From: Chryseobacterium sp. KLBC 52
GTDB taxonomy: Bacteria; Bacteroidota; Bacteroidia; Flavobacteriales; Weeksellaceae
Assembly: GCF_003347605.1 (NCBI RefSeq)
Contig: NZ_QDFZ01000006.1
Location: forward strand, 124,001 to 188,000
Direction of reading: 5' to 3'
Length of the DNA: 64,000 nucleotides
Shown: positions 57,756-64,000 of the stretch, piece by piece
Position numbering within the stretch: the first letter of the stretch is position 1
How the letters are laid out: each line of letters starts with the position of its first letter
Notes under the pieces: generated by a model
The model's database searches: none
What the model saw: the letters and a program-made list of their open reading frames with translations, nothing else
Told to the model about the DNA's origin: nothing
Made by a program: the position numbers and the translations under genes

Positions 57756-58571
57756 TTATGAATTAAAACTTTTTTTCCAGCTTTCTACCAGTTCGGAGAA
57801 ACGGGAAGTTTCAAAAGTCTTGTTTCTTATCTTACCTACAGAAAATATACCTTTCTCGTCAGAAATCATTAAAATTTCTTCAGCTTTCTGGGATTCAAAT
57901 GCGATAATCTCGTGTTCCTGGATATCAGCAAGATTATTTTTATGTAAAAAAGTAACAAAGTTTTCCATCAAAGGAGAAATGTAAGCTCCTTCTGTCTGTT
58001 TGGGTACTTTGATCACGTCACCTTCTAAAAAAAGAAGATTTCCGGCAGTGGTACGCGCTATTCTTTTGTTGGGATTCAGAAGAATCACATCATCAAGGTC
58101 ATTTTCCTGGGCATAGATCACTCCATAAATATTTTCCGGACAGTGAACCCTGATATTGCTCAAAAGGTTGTTATTGACGTTAATTTCTTTAATCAAATCC
58201 AATTCCAAAGGTCTTTGATGAACTGCTAGCACATCTGCCATTTCCTTTACTTCGTAAAAATAGGAAACGGAAGATTTTGCCAATGTTACTCCATCATTAT
58301 TTCTGAACACCTGGAAATTGATAATTCCGTTCTTTACTCCTTTACCTTCAATGATTTCTTTGTGAAAAAGGGTCTGGAAAAACTCCAGGGTGTAAGTCAA
58401 AGGAATATTCAGTCTCATCTTTCTCATGGAAGCCATCAGGAAAAAATAGCATTCTTCGTCCATGATCAATCCACCATTTCTTACAAAGAAAGATACTTTT
58501 ACTGAGTCTCCCCAAAGAAAAGCTCTGTTCTTTACATTTAACTCGTCTGATGTAAAATATTGATTTTCCAA
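57756..58571 (-). CDS. class IV aminotransferase-like protein, catalytic Lys not seen
   Basis: A 271-residue protein of the fold-type IV PLP aminotransferase family (branched-chain/D-amino-acid transaminase and aminodeoxychorismate lyase relatives). Recognisable are NRAFLWGDSVKVSFFVRNG and the C-terminal IARTTAGNLLFLEG, which matches the usual EGSTSNLF block. The position where family members carry the Schiff-base Lys (K-x-x-N-x-L-x-N) reads V-N-N-N-L-L-S-N here. It may therefore be non-catalytic or my alignment may be shifted. It follows a START-like gene on the same strand. Confidence 0.8.
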   Translation of the reverse strand: MENQYFTSDELNVKNRAFLWGDSVKVSFFVRNGGLIMDEECYFFLMASMRKMRLNIPLTYTLEFFQTLFHKEIIEGKGVKNGIINFQVFRNNDGVTLAKSSVSYFYEVKEMADVLAVHQRPLELDLIKEINVNNNLLSNIRVHCPENIYGVIYAQENDLDDVILLNPNKRIARTTAGNLLFLEGDVIKVPKQTEGAYISPLMENFVTFLHKNNLADIQEHEIIAFESQKAEEILMISDEKGIFSVGKIRNKTFETSRFSELVESWKKSFNS

Positions 58572-58649
58572 TTTTTGATGTGATTTATTTACAAAAAAAT
58601 AATGAACGATAAATCGTTCATCAGTTTTATCATTTCATATAGCCCGGTA

Positions 58650-59036
58650 TTATGCCGCACCTAGTTTTATTCTCAGGTTTTCGATAAGATTTTCCCAATA
58701 CATTGCATTTTCCTCTTCATCACCTTCTTCACAGAAATCTGTAATATTTAAAGCAAGATCTTCTGTAATATCATCAATTGTGATTGTCATTTCAAAGAAA
58801 TTTTTTGTTCCTTCATCTTCTTCCCATCTGAAACGCACGAAACCTTCAGGCTTATATCTGATCAAAGTGGCCTTCTCAGCAGGTCCTCCACCCCAGCTAA
58901 AAAAGAAATCATCGCCTTTCTCTGTTACCTCATCCGCAAACCATTCAGACAATCCCTCTGCAGTCGCCAGATATTCATATAAAATCTCTGATAAACAGTG
59001 CATTGGAAATTCGTAATGGACTTTATGTTTCGCCAT
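58650..59036 (-). CDS. START-like domain protein
   Basis: A 128-residue protein with one SRPBCC/AHSA1-like domain: EILYEYLATAEGLSEWFAD, FFFSWGGGPAEKATLIRY and a C-terminal helix (MYWENLIENLRIKL). It is strongly acidic. A gene of this kind next to a class IV aminotransferase-like gene is a recurring Bacteroidota arrangement. Function unknown. Confidence 0.82.
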   Translation of the reverse strand: MAKHKVHYEFPMHCLSEILYEYLATAEGLSEWFADEVTEKGDDFFFSWGGGPAEKATLIRYKPEGFVRFRWEEDEGTKNFFEMTITIDDITEDLALNITDFCEEGDEEENAMYWENLIENLRIKLGAA

Positions 59037-59193
59037 ATAATCTTTGTTTTATCGTCCCGCAATATATAAATTAATTTTTTTATTACGCAAAAAAACAATT
59101 ACTTTTTTATAGAATCTGCATGATATTTATCACTGGATTTAAATCTCCGTGATGTTATGTTTTAAAGCTAAAAACTACCATGCAAAACATAAA

Positions 59194-59220
59194 AAAATCT
59201 CTCCTTTCGGGAGAGATTTT
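59194..59220 (-). terminator. terminator of the class III aminotransferase gene
   Basis: AAAATCTCTCC (59194-59204) pairs with GGAGAGATTTT (59210-59220) around TTTCG, with T-runs on the minus strand. Confidence 0.85.
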
Positions 59221-59224
59221 ATCT

Positions 59225-60406
59225 TTAATTTTCATTTAATATATCAAGAATAATCTGACATCCTTCTCTGATTTCTTCCAGAGATAATGTAAGCGGTGGA
59301 GAGATTCTCAGGTATTCATTTCTGTACAGCTGCCAGAAAACAATAAGCCCTCTTTCCATACATTTTTTGGCAACTTCCAGCGTATATCCGGGCGTTCCTA
59401 AGTTCACAGCAAGCATCAACCCTTTACCGTTGATATTTTTGATTTTAGGATGAACCAAAAGTTCTCTGAATAACTTCTCCTTTTCTTCTACTTCTTTCAT
59501 TAAACCGCTTTCCAGCACTTCTTTCAATGTAGCATAACTTGCCGCTGCAATGAGTGGATTTCCTCCAAAAGTAGTAATATGACCAAGTTTTGGTGAGTGT
59601 GAAAGCGTTTCCATAATTTCTCTGGAACTCATAAAAGCTCCTACCGGAACTCCACCTCCCATTCCTTTACCCATCACAAGAATATCCGGAACAATCCCAA
59701 AATGTTCAAAAGAGAATAACTTTCCTGTTCTTCCAAATCCGGGCTGTATTTCGTCCAGAATTAAAAGTGCTCCTACTTCTTCACATCTTCTTTTTAATTT
59801 GATCAGATAGTCGTTATTTGGAACCAGAAAGCCTGCTGCTCCCTGAATGGTCTCAAGGATAACACAAGCCGTCTTCTCTGTTATTTTATCAAAGTCTTCT
59901 TCATTGTTAAATTCAATAAAAGAAACCATTGGTAATAAGGGACGGAATTCTCTCTTGTGAGTTTCATTTCCTGAAACACTCAAAGCCCCATGAGTATTTC
60001 CATGGTAAGAATTTTTAAAGGAAACTATTTCTTCTCTTCCGGTATATCTTTTAGCCAGCTTTAAGCTTCCGTCAATAGCTTCTGCCCCGCTATTCACAAG
60101 GTAAGTAACTTCCAGTGGATCCGGAGTAGCTTCAGCAAGCAATTTGCATAGTGCTACAGGCTTTTCCTGTGCATATTCACCATACACCATTACGTGAAGG
60201 TATTTATCCGTCTGCTCTTTGATAGCATCCACAACTTTAGGATGTGAATGTCCCAGCGTATTGGCAGAAACTCCTGCTACAAAGTCAAGATATCTTTTTC
60301 CGTCTGTTCCATAAATGTAGCTTCCTACTGCTTTCTCCACTTCAAAGCCGGCAGCAAATTTGGTGGTTTGAGCCTGATATATAAAAAAATCTTTATGCAT
60401 TTCCAT
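59225..60406 (-). CDS. class III aminotransferase (aspartate aminotransferase family)
   Basis: A 393-residue PLP enzyme of the acetylornithine/ornithine aminotransferase group. PLP-binding parts are VNSGAEAIDGSLKLAKRYTGR, SYHGNTHGALS, LILDEIQPGFGRTG and VMGKGMGGGVPVGAF with the Schiff-base Lys. Substrate is not evident; no arginine-biosynthesis gene is nearby. A TTG start at 60427 would overlap the TAGCTTTG promoter box (60425-60432), so the ATG at 60406 is used; 60400 is also possible. Confidence 0.9.
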   Translation of the reverse strand: MEMHKDFFIYQAQTTKFAAGFEVEKAVGSYIYGTDGKRYLDFVAGVSANTLGHSHPKVVDAIKEQTDKYLHVMVYGEYAQEKPVALCKLLAEATPDPLEVTYLVNSGAEAIDGSLKLAKRYTGREEIVSFKNSYHGNTHGALSVSGNETHKREFRPLLPMVSFIEFNNEEDFDKITEKTACVILETIQGAAGFLVPNNDYLIKLKRRCEEVGALLILDEIQPGFGRTGKLFSFEHFGIVPDILVMGKGMGGGVPVGAFMSSREIMETLSHSPKLGHITTFGGNPLIAAASYATLKEVLESGLMKEVEEKEKLFRELLVHPKIKNINGKGLMLAVNLGTPGYTLEVAKKCMERGLIVFWQLYRNEYLRISPPLTLSLEEIREGCQIILDILNEN

Positions 60407-60424
60407 TGTCTCCAAAAATTTCAG

Positions 60425-60432
60425 CAAAGCTA
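60425..60432 (-). promoter_or_regulatory. -7 box TAGCTTTG of the class III aminotransferase gene
   Basis: TAGCTTTG on the minus strand, ending 18 bases before the ATG at 60406. Confidence 0.6.
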
Positions 60433-60467
60433 TAAAAGATTCATTAAACGTTAAAATTAATCCACAA

Positions 60468-60493
60468 AAAAGACCAGTGATTACTGGTCTTTT
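60468..60493 (-). terminator. terminator of the ostA gene
   Basis: AAAAGACCAGT (60468-60478) pairs with ACTGGTCTTTT (60483-60493), loop GATT, T-run on the minus strand. Confidence 0.85.
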
Positions 60494-60496
60494 CTA

Positions 60497-62236
60497 TTAT
60501 TTTCTGGTACGTTTAGGTTTTTTAGCTTCTTCTTTAGCCTTTTCGTCATCAATTGCTTTCTGCGCTTTATCAAACAATTCGCTATCCGCTGTATATTGTA
60601 TTTCTTCGTTGTTTGGACTGTCTACAAGGATATCCTGCCATTTTCGGATCCTGTCTTTGGTATTCCAGTTGAAATCCGGGAATTTCCTTTTCGAAGGTTC
60701 TATCATGCTCATCGGATAAGTATCTGAAGCAGCACCGATACTGCATGAAATAATCTGTAAAGCTCTTTCTTCAAACAATGCTCCGATAATTCCACAGGTA
60801 GAAAGCGTAATTCCTATTCTTTCCGGTTTTTTGGTTTCCTGATCAGTATCATCAACATACACAATAGACTGAGCGTTTCCAACGACTCTTGCTTCTTTAA
60901 TCGCATTTTTCTCGTAGTACACCGTCATGAATTTTCCTTTCACCTGGTTGAACTCATCTTTCAGGGTAAGTGAATCTACTTTACTGATCGCAAAAGCATT
61001 TCCTATTACTTTTAAGGAGTCAATATCTTCTGTCTTGGTATTGAAGTAAGCTTCCACTTTATCTCCGGTAACCTGCTTTTCACCACTCCAAAGAATCGGG
61101 TTGGTATACATATGCATGATTCCGTCTGTTTCATTGAAGGCAATGGAATCTGCTCTACCCTGTGCATTGGATTTATAGATACGGGCTTTTTTGAAAGCTC
61201 TCAGATAGCTTTTCTTCACTTTGATATCTAATGTATCCGGTCTTTGATAAGAGATAATTTTTTCTGCGGCAAAATAAATGGAGTCTTTTTCCATTACTTT
61301 TACAGCATAAGGATTTTTCGTCATCATGGCAGAATCTTTTTTCTCAAAGATTTCTCCATAACCTCCTTTTATATATCTTTTTTCTATAGGATCATCAAGG
61401 GTTACATTTCCTGTTGCTTTACCGAATCCTGAGATCTGATTATAATACATATCATCACCGGTAAGAATTTTCTCATTGTAAAAGATTCTGGAGTTTTTGG
61501 TTAGAAAAGCCTCCTTGGAATCCATTTTATAGGTTCCTTTTTCGGTATAGATTCTGTTTCTTGGATTGGTTTTGCTGGTAATGGTTGTAGGACCTAGAAA
61601 ATCAGCAATTTTTGTATTCTGATTCTGCTTGATATTGGGTCCTTCTATGGTATACTGAGGGGTTTCAATTTTTACATTTCCAGTAAGATCCACCACTCTT
61701 GTATTGAGGAAATAGGTTCCTACTTTGGCGTAGGTTACATTCTGGCCGTCCGAAATTGTTCCACCCGTATTAAAATAAGCCTGATTAGCCAGCCTGTCAT
61801 AATACAGAATATCTGTTTTTATGGTTTGCTTTGGATCTGTTAAAACCACATTTTTTCTGGCAACACCTTTCTGGGTATTGGCATCATATTCCATTTCTCC
61901 TGCTGTGATTACAGAGCCGTCTGTATTTTGAAGTCTTGTATTGCCTATTGCTTTTACAAAGTTCTCTTCATTATACAGCACTACTTCGTCCGCAGTAAGA
62001 ATAGATCCCTGATGTTCTATCTGAACATGGCCGGTAAAATATTGATTTCCGTCGTATTTTTCAGGATCTTTCTTGATTTCGTCCGCGTGGATGATCTTTA
62101 CTTTATCTTCAGGTCTTACCTGTTTAGGCTGAGCCGGTGAAGGAGCCTGCAAATAAGGATCTCTCTTCACAGGAGTTTTATCCTGCGCAAAGTTGAGCGT
62201 AGAAATAAAGAGTAACAGAAAAAGGGCTATTCTCAT
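60497..62236 (-). CDS. OstA-like LPS-transport protein
   Basis: A 579-residue exported protein: signal peptide (residues 1-17), then a long series of LptA/OstA beta-jellyroll repeats (YDGNQYFTGHVQIEHQGSIL, ADEVVLYNEENFVKAIGNTR, and similar with D-x-x-x-Y spacing through about residue 500), ending in a lysine-rich tail (KAKEEAKKPKRTRK). It likely forms part of the periplasmic bridge carrying LPS, as LptA or the N-terminal half of LptD does. Starts 4 bases after the Fur-type gene's stop. Confidence 0.88.
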   Translation of the reverse strand: MRIALFLLLFISTLNFAQDKTPVKRDPYLQAPSPAQPKQVRPEDKVKIIHADEIKKDPEKYDGNQYFTGHVQIEHQGSILTADEVVLYNEENFVKAIGNTRLQNTDGSVITAGEMEYDANTQKGVARKNVVLTDPKQTIKTDILYYDRLANQAYFNTGGTISDGQNVTYAKVGTYFLNTRVVDLTGNVKIETPQYTIEGPNIKQNQNTKIADFLGPTTITSKTNPRNRIYTEKGTYKMDSKEAFLTKNSRIFYNEKILTGDDMYYNQISGFGKATGNVTLDDPIEKRYIKGGYGEIFEKKDSAMMTKNPYAVKVMEKDSIYFAAEKIISYQRPDTLDIKVKKSYLRAFKKARIYKSNAQGRADSIAFNETDGIMHMYTNPILWSGEKQVTGDKVEAYFNTKTEDIDSLKVIGNAFAISKVDSLTLKDEFNQVKGKFMTVYYEKNAIKEARVVGNAQSIVYVDDTDQETKKPERIGITLSTCGIIGALFEERALQIISCSIGAASDTYPMSMIEPSKRKFPDFNWNTKDRIRKWQDILVDSPNNEEIQYTADSELFDKAQKAIDDEKAKEEAKKPKRTRK

Positions 62237-62239
62237 TAA

Positions 62240-62713
62240 TTAGTCATTCTTAGTGCCATAGAAATATAGCGAATGAGAATCAATTTTTACGCCAAATGCT
62301 TCTTCAATGGCTTCTTTGATTCCTTGGATTCTTGGGTCACAGAATTCAATAATTTCTTCAATCTCTTTATCAGAGTCTTTTTTGTAGATCACCAGGTGGT
62401 CATGCTGTTTGTCAAAATAAGACTTTTCATAAGACGAAGAAGTCAATGTCTTTTCTCCGAACTGATGCTTACGGATTAAGCCTGCATCAAGGAAAATTTC
62501 AATCGTGTTGTAAATAGTTGCTTTGGAAACATGATATTTTTTCTGCATCATCAGAAGATACAGATCATCAACATTAAAGTGATGATCCATATTATAAATC
62601 TCTTCCAATATCGTATATCTCTCAGGTGTGTTTCTGAAACCTTTTTCTAATAAGTAGTTTCTCAAAACATCCTTGATCAAAGCTATATTTTTTTCTTTTT
62701 GTATTGTATCCAT
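62240..62713 (-). CDS. Fur-family transcriptional regulator
   Basis: A 157-residue ferric-uptake-regulator family protein. Winged helix (residues about 12-85: RYTILEEIYNMDHHFNVDDLY, VSKATIYNTIEIFLDAGLI) and a C-terminal dimerisation domain with KQHDHLVI and SHSLYFYG. The structural CxxC zinc pair of typical Fur is replaced (YKKD after HDHLVI), leaving one Cys. The sensed metal cannot be decided. TAAATTTG promoter box at 62728-62735. It probably shares an mRNA with ostA. Confidence 0.9.
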   Translation of the reverse strand: MDTIQKEKNIALIKDVLRNYLLEKGFRNTPERYTILEEIYNMDHHFNVDDLYLLMMQKKYHVSKATIYNTIEIFLDAGLIRKHQFGEKTLTSSSYEKSYFDKQHDHLVIYKKDSDKEIEEIIEFCDPRIQGIKEAIEEAFGVKIDSHSLYFYGTKND

Positions 62714-62727
62714 TAAAAAAATTATCT

Positions 62728-62735
62728 ACAAATTT
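62728..62735 (-). promoter_or_regulatory. -7 box TAAATTTG of the fur-like gene
   Basis: TAAATTTG on the minus strand, 14 bases before the ATG at 62713. Confidence 0.65.
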
Positions 62736-62778
62736 ATTGAATTTTATTTAAATAGATAGTATGGTTAAATACGAGTGG

Positions 62779-64000
62779 CTACGAGTTGTGACGGAAATAC
62801 CCGGACTGCTCGATCTTATTATCATAAACTGTTAATTCTGTGATCGGTGCAGATTCTACCTCTACATTATGTGAAGATACTCCCCAAGCCTTAAAGTCGT
62901 CACTTCCGATATATTTCACAAAGTTGTAAATGTTAAGAGTAATCTTCTGTTTAACAGTTAAAAGAATATCGTTGATATAGGTGTTATCTATGATGACATA
63001 CTTAAGATCCGGCGGTATATCATGAGCTCTTAAAGATGGGTGGCTGCTTCTTGAAGGAATGGTTCCGTCCGCCATTAAATCTTTAAGGACCATATTAAAA
63101 TAGTCGTTGATTCTTCGGTCTACTTTAAATCCTAAAAGGAAGTTGATTTTATAGACAGTTCCCGGAAGAATCTCGTCTACAGTATATCTGAAAGTATATG
63201 GATCTTCCTGGTTTACGATGCTCAGGATGAAATAATGATCTGCTCTCTTCGGCTGTTTTTTGATGATGGAATAGATAATTTTGGATTCCACTTCATCATT
63301 TCTTTTTGCCCTGCTCAGGTAAGCCAGATTGGTAGCATATTTCGGAATGGTTTCGTCCAGTTTCATGTCTTTAAGAATAGACACATATTTTTCTATTTTC
63401 ACAAACTGGATAAATCTTGTTTTGATCAGTCTTCCGTTATACCATGCATACATAGAAACTCCGATAGAACCTGCTAATACAACAGTGATCCATCCACCTT
63501 CCATGAATTTGATGATGTTGGCACTGAAGAAACCTAATTCGATAGCCATATAAACCATTGCGAACACCAGAATCAAGACCTTGCTTACTCTGTGTTTCAA
63601 TAGCCAGAATACCAATAAAACTGTGGTCATTAACATCGTTACGGTAATGGAAAGTCCGTAAGCGGCTTCCATTTTTCCGGATTCTCTGAAGTGAAGAACA
63701 ACAATGATACACAGGATAAGAAGTCCCCAGTTGATTCTTGGAATATACATCTGTCCTTTCACCCCTGAAGGATAATCAATTTTCTGATTCGGCCAAAGGT
63801 TAAGAGACATTGCTTCTGAAAATATGGTGAAAGAACCGGTAATTAACGCCTGGCTGGCAATAATGGCCGCTGCTGTTGCTAAAATTACTCCCGGGATGAT
63901 CATCCATTCTTCCATGATTCCAAAGAAAGGATTCACTACAGAAAACCCAGGTTTGTTATAATTGGTTAAAAGCCATGCTCCCTGACCAAGATAGTTCAGA
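62779..64000 (-). CDS. KUP/HAK/KT-type potassium transporter (N-terminus outside window)
   Basis: C-terminal about 407 residues of a K+ uptake permease. The open frame continues without start to the window end; near 63950 it reads LNYLGQGAWLL, a characteristic KUP motif. Several membrane helices follow (WMIIPGVILATAAAIIASQA, INWGLLILCIIVVLHF, ITVTMLMTTVLLVFWLL, ILVFAMVYMAIELGFF), then a soluble C-terminal domain (about 200 residues). The N-terminal third, including the first helices, lies outside. Confidence 0.92.
   Translation of the reverse strand, partial: LNYLGQGAWLLTNYNKPGFSVVNPFFGIMEEWMIIPGVILATAAAIIASQALITGSFTIFSEAMSLNLWPNQKIDYPSGVKGQMYIPRINWGLLILCIIVVLHFRESGKMEAAYGLSITVTMLMTTVLLVFWLLKHRVSKVLILVFAMVYMAIELGFFSANIIKFMEGGWITVVLAGSIGVSMYAWYNGRLIKTRFIQFVKIEKYVSILKDMKLDETIPKYATNLAYLSRAKRNDEVESKIIYSIIKKQPKRADHYFILSIVNQEDPYTFRYTVDEILPGTVYKINFLLGFKVDRRINDYFNMVLKDLMADGTIPSRSSHPSLRAHDIPPDLKYVIIDNTYINDILLTVKQKITLNIYNFVKYIGSDDFKAWGVSSHNVEVESAPITELTVYDNKIEQSGYFRHNS

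Overview
The window looks like chromosome of a low-G+C member of the Bacteroidota, most probably a Chryseobacterium-like flavobacterium (Weeksellaceae). This rests on protein families and on promoter style. Many genes are preceded by the Bacteroidota -7 box TAnnTTTG, sometimes with a TTG 19-20 bases upstream. There is a long TonB-dependent receptor with a carboxypeptidase-like plug extension, an OstA-like LPS-transport protein, an AraC protein with TPRs, an extended S16, and many short dispersed palindromic repeats. I see no phage, integrase, transposase, CRISPR array, tRNA or rRNA.

Layout. 1-2541: 3' part of a TonB-dependent receptor gene. 2860-10846: DUF72 protein and small unknowns, then a leftward block (valS, DUF4241, ribokinase-like, alpha/beta hydrolase, HD phosphohydrolase). 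10975-19152: DUF1573, PPK2 kinase, RNase P RNA (rnpB, minus strand), an ECF sigma factor with a membrane partner, an acyl-CoA synthetase, rpoN and asnS. 19200-27344: a regulator-rich accessory stretch: a frameshifted small gene, a TPR-AraC regulator, a secreted three-gene operon divergent from an HTH regulator with matching dyads, a short AraC protein, an SDR oxidoreductase and another AraC regulator. 27440-31045: rimM/rpsP, nitroreductase, Gre factor, SRPBCC. 31257-37286: M3 peptidase, small genes, an ArsR-SRPBCC-SRPBCC operon, a methyltransferase. 37354-43998: TetR/MFS pair, VOC lipoprotein, a second TetR with a palindrome controlling a divergent small membrane operon, GNAT, AraC, flavodoxin-fold oxidoreductase. 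44160-45830: a small membrane ORF and a KMSKS-type tyrosyl-tRNA synthetase preceded by a tyrosine-containing small ORF and a strong terminator. 46035-47015: exonuclease and GNAT. 47183-53045: a six-gene Ter stress module (two TerD, two TerY-type vWA proteins, PP2C phosphatase, kinase). 53224-64000: flippase-like membrane protein, panD, HU, a repeat-rich gap, pdxH, yqgE, amidase, class IV aminotransferase-like protein, START-like protein, class III aminotransferase, ostA, a Fur-family regulator and a kup-type potassium transporter cut by the window end.

How genes work together. The clearest multi-gene system is the Ter module: Ca2+-binding TerD proteins with TerY adaptors and an opposed kinase/phosphatase pair, a known but poorly understood stress architecture. 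The most novel-looking possibility is the tyrS leader: promoter-like sequence, a 32-codon ORF with three Tyr codons in six, an 11-bp terminator, then tyrS. That arrangement fits transcription attenuation by tyrosine supply. Several regulator/target pairs have operator-like DNA that can be read directly: shared ATAGA-N4-TCTAT sites for TetR/MFS, a 24-bp palindrome beside the second TetR, 17-bp dyads around the HTH regulator, and 21-bp-phased direct repeats in front of the SDR gene. Five genes have a -7-like box only 3-4 bases before the start codon. The rnpB 5' end in this window independently places transcription starts 3-5 bases after such a box, so these mRNAs are probably leaderless.
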